A DNA stretch of 23,502 bases from Pseudomonadota bacterium. GTDB lineage: Bacteria > Desulfobacterota > Desulfovibrionia > Desulfovibrionales > Desulfovibrionaceae. The notes under the pieces were generated by a model that saw only the letters and a program-made list of their open reading frames with translations, searched no databases and was not told the origin of the DNA. Where the stretch lies: contig JAEYDL010000032.1 of assembly GCA_023403845.1 (NCBI GenBank), positions 1-23,502 of the forward strand, given 5' to 3'. Every line of letters starts with the position of its first letter. Positions within the stretch are counted from its first letter, which is position 1. A program made the position numbers and the translations under genes. Of this stretch, positions 7,875 to 16,921 are shown piece after piece.

Positions 7875-8213
7875 TTATTCCTGCCCTTCTGCGAGTATCA
7901 CGGTGATGTGGCTGGTACGTTTGCGGATGTTGGTGGCACGGCCCTGAGCACGCGGCATGAACCGCTTCCAGGTGGGGCCTTCATTCACCAGAATCTCACG
8001 AACAACCAGGGCATCCACGTCCATGCTGGCATTGTGTTCCGCGTTGGCGAGAGCCGAACGGACCACGCCGAGGATCACTCCAGCAGGCTTGTTAGGCGTG
8101 AAGCGCAGCAGGTTCATGGCAGCCTCGACAGGCATACCCTTCACGTTGCGGGCAACCAGCCTGGTCTTGCGCGGAGAAACGCGCACGAATTTGGCAGTAG
8201 CTTTCGATTCCAT
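7875..8213 (-). CDS. rplV: 50S ribosomal protein L22
   Basis: The protein has 112 residues (E. coli 110). It contains KFVRVSPRKTRLVARNVKG at the N-terminus. The extended beta-hairpin that reaches the exit tunnel is represented by FMPRAQGRATNIRKRTSHI. Changes in that hairpin cause macrolide resistance in other bacteria; nothing abnormal is visible here. It lies between rpsS and rpsC. Confidence 0.97.
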   Translation of the reverse strand: MESKATAKFVRVSPRKTRLVARNVKGMPVEAAMNLLRFTPNKPAGVILGVVRSALANAEHNASMDVDALVVREILVNEGPTWKRFMPRAQGRATNIRKRTSHITVILAEGQE

Positions 8214-8224
8214 GATGGCACCCG

Positions 8225-8506
8225 TTATTTCTTGGCCTTGGTCTTCTTGTCGGCGGCATGGCCGTGGAAGGTGCGCGTGGGCGCGAATTCCCCAAGCTTA
8301 TGTCCCACCATGTTTTCGGTCACGAAAACGGGCAGGAACTTCTTGCCGTTATGCACGGCAAAGGTGATCCCCACCATTTCAGGCAGGACGGTGGACCGGC
8401 GCGACCAGGTCTTCACCACGCGATGGTCGTTGTTGGCGACCGCGGCATCCACCTTTTTCATCAGATGGTCATCCACGAAGGGACCTTTTTTCAGCGATCT
8501 GGGCAT
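8225..8506 (-). CDS. rpsS: 30S ribosomal protein S19
   Basis: The protein has 93 residues (E. coli 92), beginning MPRSLKKGPFVDDHLMKKV. It retains the family signature PEMVGITFAVHNGKKFLPV and GHKLGEFAPTRTFHGH. S19 binds S13 in the 30S head. The basic tail AADKKTKAKK ends the protein. It starts eight bases after rplB stops. Confidence 0.97.
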   Translation of the reverse strand: MPRSLKKGPFVDDHLMKKVDAAVANNDHRVVKTWSRRSTVLPEMVGITFAVHNGKKFLPVFVTENMVGHKLGEFAPTRTFHGHAADKKTKAKK

Positions 8507-8514
8507 AATAGCTC

Positions 8515-9345
8515 CTACTTCTGGCCGCGGCGCTTAACGATAAGGCGCGACGAAGGCTTCTTCTTGTCACGGGTCTTGTAACCCTTGGCGGGCATACCCC
8601 ACGGGGACACGGGATGGCGGCCGCCGGAGCTTCTGCCTTCACCACCGCCGAGCGGATGGTCGACCGGGTTCATGGCCACGCCGCGAACCTTGGGACGGCG
8701 ACCGAGCCAGCGATTGCGGCCGGCCTTGCCCAGGGAGATGTTTTCATGCTGGATATTGCCGACCTGACCGATGGTGGCCAGGCAGGAAGCCAGAACCTTG
8801 CGGACTTCGCCGGAGGGCATGCGCAGGAGGGCGTACTTGCCTTCCTTGGCCACGAGCTGGGCATAGGTGCCCGCAGCACGGCAGAACTGACCGCCGCGAC
8901 CGGGGTTCAGCTCGATGTTGTGCAGCACCGTACCCACAGGGATACGGGACATGGGCAGCGCATTGCCGGGCTTGATGTCCGCCTTTTCGCTGGTCAGGAC
9001 GACGTCGCCCTGCTTCACGCCCTGAGGGGCGAGAATATAGCGCTTTTCACCGTCGGCATAGTGCAGGAGCGCAATGCGGGCGGTACGGTTGGGGTCGTAT
9101 TCGATATGCGCGACCGTAGCCGGGATATCGATCTTGTTCCGCTTGAAGTCGATGATGCGGTACAGGCGCTTCACGCCGCCGCCGCGACGACGGCTGGTGA
9201 CGCGACCGTGATTGTTGCGCCCGGCCTTCTTGGAAAGGCCTTCCGTCAGGGACTTCTCGGGCGTGGATCTCGTAATTTCCTCGAAGTCGGAAACCGTCTG
9301 GAAGCGACGGCCGGCCGAGGTGGGTTTCAGCTTGCGCACAGCCAT
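8515..9345 (-). CDS. rplB: 50S ribosomal protein L2
   Basis: The protein has 276 residues (E. coli 273). N-terminal MAVRKLKPTSAGRRF, the central RNA-binding domain, and the C-terminal block GVAMNPVDHPLGGGEGRS with the conserved histidine are intact. L2 is essential for subunit association and peptidyl transferase centre assembly. It lies between rplW (two-base gap) and rpsS. Confidence 0.98.
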   Translation of the reverse strand: MAVRKLKPTSAGRRFQTVSDFEEITRSTPEKSLTEGLSKKAGRNNHGRVTSRRRGGGVKRLYRIIDFKRNKIDIPATVAHIEYDPNRTARIALLHYADGEKRYILAPQGVKQGDVVLTSEKADIKPGNALPMSRIPVGTVLHNIELNPGRGGQFCRAAGTYAQLVAKEGKYALLRMPSGEVRKVLASCLATIGQVGNIQHENISLGKAGRNRWLGRRPKVRGVAMNPVDHPLGGGEGRSSGGRHPVSPWGMPAKGYKTRDKKKPSSRLIVKRRGQK

Positions 9346-9347
9346 GA

Positions 9348-9635
9348 TTACACTCCCTCGAAGAACTCGATCTTTTCACCGGGCGCGAGGGTCACATAGG
9401 CCTTGCGCCAACCGGCCACGTGGCTCACCTTGCGGTTGCGCACACGTTCCGTGGCCTTCTTGGTGACCACGTTCACGCCAGTCACTTTCACATTGAAAGC
9501 CGTTTCCACAGCCTTCTTGATTTCAATCTTGTTGGCGTCGGGGTGGACGAAGAAGGAAACCTGATTCGCGCCTTCGCGCAGGAAAGTCGCCTTTTCGGTC
9601 ACCACGGGCCGCAAGAGAATTTGCGTATGATCCAT
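9348..9635 (-). CDS. rplW: 50S ribosomal protein L23
   Basis: With start ATG at 9635 the protein is 95 residues and begins MDHTQILLRPVVTEKA. A TTG at 9641 would add two residues, but GAGG six bases before the ATG supports the shorter form. L23 is at the tunnel exit and is the main docking point for trigger factor and SRP. Core motifs include FFVHPDANKIEIKKAVE and FNVKVTGVNVV. It is followed by rplB two bases later. Confidence 0.96.
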   Translation of the reverse strand: MDHTQILLRPVVTEKATFLREGANQVSFFVHPDANKIEIKKAVETAFNVKVTGVNVVTKKATERVRNRKVSHVAGWRKAYVTLAPGEKIEFFEGV

Positions 9636-9645
9636 GGCCAACCTC

Positions 9646-10266
9646 TTATTTCAGCCGTGTTTCAACGGGTTCCACGGCGCCTTCCAGAAGCACGAGCTGC
9701 TTGTGCTTCAGGATTTCGTACACACTGAGCCGATCCGGGGTGGTCAGGGTGATGCCGGGCACGTTCCGGGAAGAGAGCACGAGATTGCGGCTTTCCTCGG
9801 GAGCGATGATGAGGGCCTTGGACAGCCCCAGATTGCCTGCGACCTTGGCGAAGAGTTTGGTCTTCGCTTCGGGAAGGTCAATGCCCTTGACCACCAGCAG
9901 GTTGTCGCCGGCAAGACGCGAAGAGAGCGCCATGCGCAGAGCGAGCTTCCTGACCTTCTTGTTGACCTTGAAATCGTAGCTGCGGGGCTGGGGGCCAAAC
10001 AGGATGGCACCGCCGCGCCACACGGGCGAACGATTGGAACCGGCACGGGCACGGCCCGTCCCCTTCTGGCGCCACGGCTTCACGCCGCCGCCGGAGACCA
10101 TGCCGCGGGTTTTGGTCGAGTGAGTGCCCGCACGCTTGGCGGCGAGCTGAGCCCGCACCACGAGGTGGAGAATCTCCGGCCTCACCGCGACCTCGAACAC
10201 TTCGGGAGCAAGGGTCAGTTCGCCCTGTTCCGTCTTGTCCTGATCGTATACTTTCACGACAGCCAT
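9646..10266 (-). CDS. rplD: 50S ribosomal protein L4
   Basis: The protein has 206 residues (E. coli 201). The extended tunnel loop is represented by KTRGMVSGGGVKPWRQKGTGRARAG split over residues 50-80, followed by WRGGAILFGPQPRSY. L4 lines the exit tunnel. In E. coli it also represses the S10 operon by acting on the leader RNA; whether it acts on the structured leader upstream of rpsJ here is unknown. It lies between rplC (15-base gap) and rplW. Confidence 0.97.
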   Translation of the reverse strand: MAVVKVYDQDKTEQGELTLAPEVFEVAVRPEILHLVVRAQLAAKRAGTHSTKTRGMVSGGGVKPWRQKGTGRARAGSNRSPVWRGGAILFGPQPRSYDFKVNKKVRKLALRMALSSRLAGDNLLVVKGIDLPEAKTKLFAKVAGNLGLSKALIIAPEESRNLVLSSRNVPGITLTTPDRLSVYEILKHKQLVLLEGAVEPVETRLK

Positions 10267-10281
10267 TGTTTCTCTCCCTAC

Positions 10282-10911
10282 CTACTGCTTGCGCACCAGA
10301 ACGAGTCCGTTCTTGGGACCGGGCACGGAACCGCGGACCAGAATGACGTTGTCTTCGGACCGCACGTCCACGATTTCAAGACCCTGGACAGTAACCTGTT
10401 CGGCACCCCAGTGTCCGGCCATTTTCCTGCCCTTGAACACATGTCCGGGGAAGGTGTTGTTACCGATGGAACCACCGGAACGATGCACCTTTTCACAACC
10501 GTGCGTGTCCTTGGAACCCTTGAAGTTCCAGCGGCGCATGACGCCCTGGTACCCCTTGCCGAGGCTCGTTCCGGTAACCTTGACCTTCTCGCCGGCAGCA
10601 AAAATTTCGCTCGTCAGGGACTGCCCCACTTCATAGGTGGCGGCGCCTTCAAGGCGGATTTCGCGCACGGTGCGGTACAGTCCGGTGCCGGCTTTTGCAA
10701 AGTGACCCTTCATAGGCTTGGTCACATGCTTTTCCTTAGCTTCGTCGAAGGCGATCTGGAGGGCGTTGTAGCCGTCCTTCTCAACCGTCTTGACCTGCGT
10801 GACAGGGCAAGGACCGGCCTGAATGACGGTCACGGCCACAGCGGATCCGTCTCCAGCGAAGATGCGGGTCATGCCAAGCTTGCGACCCAGAATTCCCATT
10901 TTCTCAGCCAT
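10282..10911 (-). CDS. rplC: 50S ribosomal protein L3
   Basis: The protein has 209 residues, the E. coli length. It opens MAEKMGILGRKLGMTRIF and carries the loop GGSIGNNTFPGHVFKGRKMA that reaches the peptidyl transferase centre. E. coli L3 has SIGQNQTPG here, where a glutamine is methylated by PrmB. Both glutamines are replaced (N and T), so that modification is unlikely in this protein. It follows rpsJ by 11 bases. Confidence 0.97.
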   Translation of the reverse strand: MAEKMGILGRKLGMTRIFAGDGSAVAVTVIQAGPCPVTQVKTVEKDGYNALQIAFDEAKEKHVTKPMKGHFAKAGTGLYRTVREIRLEGAATYEVGQSLTSEIFAAGEKVKVTGTSLGKGYQGVMRRWNFKGSKDTHGCEKVHRSGGSIGNNTFPGHVFKGRKMAGHWGAEQVTVQGLEIVDVRSEDNVILVRGSVPGPKNGLVLVRKQ

Positions 10912-10922
10912 GACATTCCTCG

Positions 10923-11240
10923 CTAAAGCTTGATTTCCACATCCACGCCAGCAGGCAGGCTGAGCTTGCCCAGGGCGTCCACGGTCTGCTGCGTGGGTTC
11001 CAGGATGTCCATAAGCCGCTTGTGGATTCGCATCTCGAACTGTTCGCGGGACTTCTTGTCCACATGCACAGAGCGGTTCACGGTAAATTTATGGATATTG
11101 GTGGGCAGAGGGATGGGCCCTGCCACGCCCGCGCCCGTATTCCGAGCCGTATCGACGATTTCCGCCACAGCCTTGTCAAGGATGCGGTAATCGTAAGCCT
11201 TGAGCTTTATGCGGATACGATCACTGCTCACTGTCGTCAT
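10923..11240 (-). CDS. rpsJ: 30S ribosomal protein S10
   Basis: With start ATG at 11240 the protein is 105 residues (E. coli 103) and reads TTVSSDRIRIKLKAYDYRILDK at its start. The open frame extends nine codons further upstream, but GGAG eight bases before this ATG fixes the start. Motifs GPIPLPTNIHKFTVNRSVHVDKKSREQFE are typical. S10 lies in the 30S head and is also NusE, an antitermination factor partner of NusB. It is the first gene of the operon and is preceded by a long structured leader. Confidence 0.97.
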   Translation of the reverse strand: MTTVSSDRIRIKLKAYDYRILDKAVAEIVDTARNTGAGVAGPIPLPTNIHKFTVNRSVHVDKKSREQFEMRIHKRLMDILEPTQQTVDALGKLSLPAGVDVEIKL

Positions 11241-11322
11241 TGCGTCTACTCCGTTATCTGGCAACACATGCCCGGTTTTGTTCGTTTAAAAGAGCGGGAA
11301 CAAACCCGGACTTCCACACAGT

Positions 11323-11648
11323 AGCCGGCCCCGGAAGGCCGGTTCCAAAGCGTCTCAAAATTCGCTTTGGTCAACCCTGGCAAAGACCAGACGACAAAAA
11401 AGGTCAGACACGCCGCTTTTCAGCGTCGTGCGACTTCAAGTATTTTGCGGGAGATTGGGACGGGGAGGGAAGGCCATTCCGGCGTACCATCCGACTTGTT
11501 CTCCAATCACTTGAAGTCAAACCCTTGTTTCGCCAGCCTGGCCTGTATTGGACGAACGTCCAACAAGACAGGTAGTCCCGCAGGGTCACCAAGGGGGCTT
11601 GCGCCCCTAACAAGACCTTTTGCATATCCGGACCCGTGAGGGGATCCG
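11323..11648 (-). promoter_or_regulatory. Structured 5' leader of the S10 operon (candidate)
   Basis: No credible gene lies here. Read on the minus strand, the region forms a chain of hairpins. In 5' to 3' order they are: 11648-11629 (CGGA/TCCG with an inner CCC/GGG); 11608-11593 (GGGGC, GCAA loop, GCCCC); 11572-11542 (TTGGAC, GTTC loop, GTCCAA, clasped by CCTGT/ACAGG across an internal loop); a long-range 10-base pairing of 11518-11509 with 11441-11432; 11430-11409 (GAAA loop); 11376-11341 (CCAAAGCG/CGCTTTGG plus GGTT/AACC); and 11344-11323 (CCGGCC/GGCCGG). Leaders of S10 operons in other bacteria are autoregulated by L4. A similar role here is inference; no known leader class was recognised. 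Confidence 0.5.
11409..11430 (-). terminator. Attenuator-like hairpin in the rpsJ leader (candidate)
   Basis: On the minus strand CACG-A-CGCT, loop GAAA, AGCG-G-CGTG forms a stem of eight pairs with one mismatch. Seven bases later a run of six T follows (11401-11396). The gap between stem and T-run is longer than in a standard intrinsic terminator. It could therefore be a pause or attenuation site about 160 bases upstream of rpsJ, not a full stop. Confidence 0.3.
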
Positions 11649-11705
11649 AAAATGAAACGGCTCTTGACATCCTTTCGGCAATCAGTGACGCCTGCAAATG
11701 TCAAA

Positions 11706-11722
11706 GTTGACCAACGGTCAAC
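11706..11722. repeat. Perfect 7-base palindrome, candidate operator
   Basis: GTTGACC, three bases, GGTCAAC form a perfect inverted repeat in the divergent region between rpsJ and ccmE. The arms contain TTGAC-like -35 words on both strands, but no matching -10 box lies 16-18 bases beyond either one. It may be a protein-binding site or a leader hairpin. Confidence 0.45.
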
Positions 11723-11727
11723 GTAGC

Positions 11728-11750
11728 AGGATGGAAAGAAAATCCATCCT
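11728..11750. repeat. 8-base inverted repeat
   Basis: AGGATGGA, seven A-rich bases, TCCATCCT form a perfect 8-base stem. Neither strand has a T-run directly after it, so it is not a standard terminator. It lies six bases from the palindrome at 11706-11722 and could belong to the same leader or operator region. Confidence 0.4.
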
Positions 11751-11770
11751 TCCCTGCCGCACAGGGATGA

Positions 11771-11785
11771 CCCACATAATGTGGG
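11771..11785. repeat. Compact palindrome CCCACAT-A-ATGTGGG
   Basis: This is a perfect 7-base inverted repeat around a single central base, the shape of a dimeric regulator operator. It lies about ten bases downstream of the candidate rpsJ promoter (11795-11823), where a bound protein could block the start of transcription. The regulator is unknown. Confidence 0.4.
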
Positions 11786-11794
11786 GGAAACGCA

Positions 11795-11823
11795 TATGTA
11801 CGCAAAGTCATCCTTTTCGTCAA
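11795..11823 (-). promoter_or_regulatory. rpsJp: Candidate sigma-70 promoter of the S10 operon
   Basis: On the minus strand TTGACG (five of six matches to the -35 consensus) is followed after exactly 17 bases by TACATA, a weak -10. Transcription would begin near 11788, giving a leader of about 548 bases before rpsJ. No better-matching pair was found between here and rpsJ. Confidence 0.35.
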
Positions 11824-12037
11824 GCGTTTCCGAACAGTTTTTCACTTTTCCCGGTTCCGGCCATCCGATGCCTGCAGCATGCAGCCTCCCCGGCTTCCGT
11901 CCACGGCCGGATGCGGTCTCCCTCATTTTTCGATCATCAGGAATGTCATGCCCGCCGATAGCCGTCCGTCCCTCGAAAGCCTCGTTGTTCCAAATAGAAA
12001 GAACTGTCGCATCATCCATGTAAAATCAGCTTCCTGT

Positions 12038-12066
12038 TTGACTTTTTCCTCTGGCGCTGGTAAGCG
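12038..12066 (+). promoter_or_regulatory. Candidate promoter of the ccm operon (weak)
   Basis: TTGACT at 12038 is followed after 17 bases by TAAGCG, a poor -10. An isolated good -10 word, TAAAAT, lies at 12021-12026 but lacks a -35. Either could serve ccmE, whose start is at 12105. Confidence 0.22.
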
Positions 12067-12104
12067 TGCCCATGGAAGTGAGGAGGGACTAACAGGACGC
12101 AATA

Positions 12105-12515
12105 ATGACGAAAAAATCCGGCAAGAACATGTACCTCGTGGCGCTCCTCCTGTTTCTGGGAGGCGTGGGTTATCTCGCGTATTCGGGCTTTTCCGAAAAC
12201 AGCGTCTACTTTCTCAACGTTTCCGAAGCGCTTGCCACCCCCGCGGACAAGCTGAAGGCGGCCCGCCTGTTCGGGACCGTCGCCGAAGCGGGTCTCTCAC
12301 GCTCGCAGGACGGACGTACGGTAAGGTTCAAACTGGAGGACCAGGCCTCTCCCGCAAAGACGCTGTGGGTAGACTTTGAAGGCACCGTTCCCGATACGTT
12401 CAAGGCGGGGGCTGAAGTCATCGTCGAAGGCGGAATCGCTCCCGACGGGGACTTCCGCGCCACCTCGCTCATGACCAAGTGTCCCTCCAAGTATCAGAAA
12501 GAAAACAGAGGCTGA
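12105..12515 (+). CDS. ccmE: Haem chaperone CcmE, CxxxY variant
   Basis: The protein has 136 residues: one N-terminal membrane anchor (about 9-27) and a periplasmic OB-fold domain including LFGTVAEAGL, VDFEGTVPDTF and VIVEGGIAPDGDFRA. CcmE binds haem covalently and passes it to CcmF. Classical CcmE uses a histidine in a HxxxY context. Here the position is C126 in KCPSKY (C126, Y130; codon at 12480-12482). This is the CxxxY form described for archaea and deltaproteobacteria such as Desulfovibrio (System I*). AGGA lies seven bases before the ATG. It is the first gene of the operon, with 153 bases to ccmF. Confidence 0.95.
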   Translation: MTKKSGKNMYLVALLLFLGGVGYLAYSGFSENSVYFLNVSEALATPADKLKAARLFGTVAEAGLSRSQDGRTVRFKLEDQASPAKTLWVDFEGTVPDTFKAGAEVIVEGGIAPDGDFRATSLMTKCPSKYQKENRG

Positions 12516-12668
12516 TTGCCGCCCAAACCGAGCGGCGCCCTTCTCCGGTTGCATCCGCGTCCGGAAACGGCGTCTACGGCGGCGGCTTTTTCATTGACGA
12601 AACACGCTTCTCCGTTCCAGCGGAAAAATCTGACGCGGGGGTCATCCTCCTCGTTTTCCGGAGCTTCC

Positions 12669-14662
<1,994 letters not shown>

Positions 14663-14663
<1 letters not shown>

Positions 14664-15370
14664 TGCTGAAGCTCACCGGAGTAGGCAAGCTGTTCGGATC
14701 CCGCGTCGTGTTGCGGAACGTTTCCCTTGAAACGCAGCCCGGTACGGTCAGTCTTCTCGTCGGCGCCAATGGAGCGGGCAAGACCACTCTCCTGAAGATC
14801 ATGGCAGGACTTGCCAGACCCAGCGCGGGAACCGTGGAACGCCATTGCGACCCCGGCGAACTCGGCTATCTCGGACATGCGACCTTCATCTATCCCGGCC
14901 TGTCCGCTCTGGAAAATCTTGCCTTCTGGAGCCGTCTCCACGGGCTGGGAGCAGACCGTTCCCGGTTGATCGCACTACTGGAGCGGGTGGAACTGGGCCG
15001 TTTTGCCGAGGAACGGGCCGGCACCTTTTCCCGGGGGATGGCCCAGCGTCTGAATCTCGCACGCATCCTGCTCCAGTCTCCGCGCATTCTGCTGCTGGAC
15101 GAACCGGGCACCGGACTTGACGGTCGCTCTCTGAATCTGCTGCACAGAGAAATCGCACAGGCCAGAACGGACGGAGCGTCCGTGGTCTGGATCTCCCACG
15201 ACTTGAACGGTGATGCCGCGCATGCGGACCGCATTCTCGCCATCGCCAATCGGACCCTCGCCTATGACGGTCCTCCGGAAGACTGGCCGGGACTGGAGGC
15301 GCTGGAAGCAGCCGGCAAGACGACGCGACGTTCCGGAGCCACGGGACCGATGGGAGCAAGGGCATGCTGA
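14663..15370 (+). CDS. ccmA: Haem exporter ATP-binding subunit CcmA
   Basis: The protein has 235 residues. It is the ABC ATPase of CcmAB(C)D, whose ATP use releases haem-loaded CcmE from CcmC. Walker A is GANGAGKTT (34-42), the signature loop FSRGMA (122-127), Walker B ILLLDE (142-147) and the switch histidine H179. The Q-loop region reads LGHATF, where E. coli CcmA has IGHQPG, so the usual glutamine seems to be missing. Tandem ATGs occur at 14660 and 14663; GGAGG is better spaced for the second. It overlaps ccmF by one base and ccmB by seven. Confidence 0.95.
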
Positions 15371-16041
15371 CGGCTTCCTGCATCATTGCCGGCAAGGATC
15401 TGCGCCTCGTTCTGTCACGCGGCGCGGGGCTTGTTCAGGCCCTTCTGCTGGGGCTGCTTCTGATCTTTGTTTTCAGCCTGTCCCGGGAAACCGGCTCGGT
15501 CATGGGCGGTCAGGGTGCGGCGACCATTTTCTGGCTGGCCTCGGCCTTCTGTCAGGTCCTGAGCTTCAACATGCTCTATGGACTGGAAGAGGCCAATGGT
15601 TCGCGGGCGGGGCTTCTGCTTCTGCCCGTTCCGATTCAGGCCGTGTGGCTGGGAAAGGCGCTGGCCGGTCTGCTCATCCTTCTGGTCGCTCAGGCGGTGT
15701 TCCTGCCCGCGGGCATCGTCTTTCTCGGACAGGACATGGGGGAAGGATGGCCGCATGCCCTGCTCGCCCTCATTCTTGTGGATGTCGGCATGGCAGCTCT
15801 GGGATCCCTTCTCGGAGCGCTCTCACAAGGGCAGGCCGCACGGGAATCCCTGCTTTCCATCGTCCTTTTTCCGCTGATTATCCCTGTTCTTCTGGCAGGG
15901 ATACGCGTCTGCGCCGGGGGACTCGGCGAAGGCATTCCGGAAGGGACCGGCTCATGGCTCGGCGTCGCCGCGGCCTTCGACGCCGTATTTCTGGCAGCGG
16001 GACTGTTTCTGTTTCCCTATGTCTTTTCAGGAGATGAATGA
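15364..16041 (+). CDS. ccmB: Haem exporter membrane subunit CcmB
   Basis: The protein has 225 residues (family about 220) with roughly six hydrophobic segments. Recognisable CcmB features are KDLRLVLSRGAG near the N-terminus, the FWLASAFCQVLSFNMLYGLEEANGS stretch around residues 56-80 and LLLLPVPIQAVWLGKA. It is the membrane partner of CcmA. The start overlaps the ccmA stop by seven bases and the stop overlaps ccmC by four, so the three are probably translated together. Confidence 0.94.
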   Translation: MLTASCIIAGKDLRLVLSRGAGLVQALLLGLLLIFVFSLSRETGSVMGGQGAATIFWLASAFCQVLSFNMLYGLEEANGSRAGLLLLPVPIQAVWLGKALAGLLILLVAQAVFLPAGIVFLGQDMGEGWPHALLALILVDVGMAALGSLLGALSQGQAARESLLSIVLFPLIIPVLLAGIRVCAGGLGEGIPEGTGSWLGVAAAFDAVFLAAGLFLFPYVFSGDE

Positions 16042-16715
16042 TCATGCGCCGGAACTGGATATTGCCCTGTGCGCTCCTCGGCGGCCTGTCCATGGCCGTA
16101 AGTCAGATGCTCATATACCAGTATGCCCCCATTGAACGAAATATGGGGATCGTACAAAAAATCTTCTATACGCACCTGCCTCTGGCGTGGTGGTCATTCG
16201 TCAGCTTCTTCGTCGTCTGCGTCGCGGGATTCGTCTATCTGCGCACGCGGAACAGGCGCTGGGACGCTCTTGCGGGAGCCGCGGCCGAAGTCGGCGTCGT
16301 ACTCAGCGGACTGGCCCTGATTTCCGGTTCCATCTGGGCCCGGCATTCCTGGGGCGTCTGGTGGACCTGGGACCCGCGACTGACCACGACCATGATCCTG
16401 TGGTTCCTGTATGCAGGCTATCTCGTCCTTCGACAGGTGGACATGCCCCGGGATCGCAAGGCCAGTCTGTGCGCAGTGGTCGGCATCGTAGCCTTTCTGG
16501 ATGTCCCGCTCGTCTTTCTTTCCGCCCGGCTGTGGCGTTCCATTCATCCTGCCGTCTTCGCCAGCAAGGGGGGAGGACTTGAACCCGAAATGCGCATCAC
16601 TGTCATCGTCGCCGTGCTCAGTTTCGGTCTTCTGTGGGCAGCCCTTGTCGGTCTGCGCACGACGCAGATCCGCCGCCGGGAACAGCTTGACGCGATGAGC
16701 ATGACAGACCTGTAA
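16038..16715 (+). CDS. ccmC: Haem-handling protein CcmC
   Basis: The protein has 225 residues with six hydrophobic segments. CcmC presents haem to CcmE in the periplasm. The tryptophan-rich WWD domain reads HSWGVWWTWDPRLT (103-116). The flanking haem-ligand histidines are H46 in YTHLPLAWW and H170 in SIHP. AGGAG precedes the ATG at 16038, and a second in-frame ATG lies at 16044. It is followed by 68 bases and then ccmD. Confidence 0.96.
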   Translation: MIMRRNWILPCALLGGLSMAVSQMLIYQYAPIERNMGIVQKIFYTHLPLAWWSFVSFFVVCVAGFVYLRTRNRRWDALAGAAAEVGVVLSGLALISGSIWARHSWGVWWTWDPRLTTTMILWFLYAGYLVLRQVDMPRDRKASLCAVVGIVAFLDVPLVFLSARLWRSIHPAVFASKGGGLEPEMRITVIVAVLSFGLLWAALVGLRTTQIRRREQLDAMSMTDL

Positions 16716-16783
16716 CCTTTCCCGGGCGCGTTGCCCGTCATCTACCGCCGGCGCAAGCGACGGCCACATCAAGGAGAATGACC

Positions 16784-16921
16784 ATGACAGATATGGACTG
16801 GCTTATGTACGCCAATATCGCCGTATGGATGGGTTTCGGCCTGTATCTCGGCATCATCGCCAGAATGCAGGTGAATCTCAAGCGCAGATTCGACCAGATG
16901 GAGCGCATGCGGGATGAGTAA
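16784..16921 (+). CDS. ccmD: Small membrane protein CcmD
   Basis: A 45-codon gene encodes a protein with one hydrophobic helix (WLMYANIAVWMGFGLYLGII) followed by a basic, charged tail (NLKRRFDQMERMRDE). This layout, and the position right after ccmC, are those of CcmD, which keeps CcmABC and haem-bound CcmE together. ATGs occur at 16778 and 16784; AAGGAG is properly spaced only for 16784. The end overlaps the next gene by eight bases. Confidence 0.85.
   Translation: MTDMDWLMYANIAVWMGFGLYLGIIARMQVNLKRRFDQMERMRDE

Noticed and set aside
11664..11692. TTGACA on the plus strand as a possible ccm promoter
   Set aside because: The sequence 16-18 bases downstream does not resemble a -10 box, and ccmE is more than 400 bases away.
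11676..11704. TTGACA on the minus strand (11704-11699) as an rpsJ promoter
   Set aside because: At 16, 17 and 18 bases the -10 candidates are ATTGCC, TTGCCG and TGCCGA, none acceptable.
11507..12019. Minus-strand frame of 170 codons upstream of rpsJ
   Set aside because: No domain, no good ribosome binding site and mixed composition. It crosses the candidate promoter, palindromes and hairpins, so a non-coding leader explains the region better.
12516..12668. Extended N-terminus of CcmF from a TTG at 12516
   Set aside because: The 51 extra residues are polar and unlike CcmF, whereas ATG 12669 has GGAG at five bases and begins directly with the first membrane helix.
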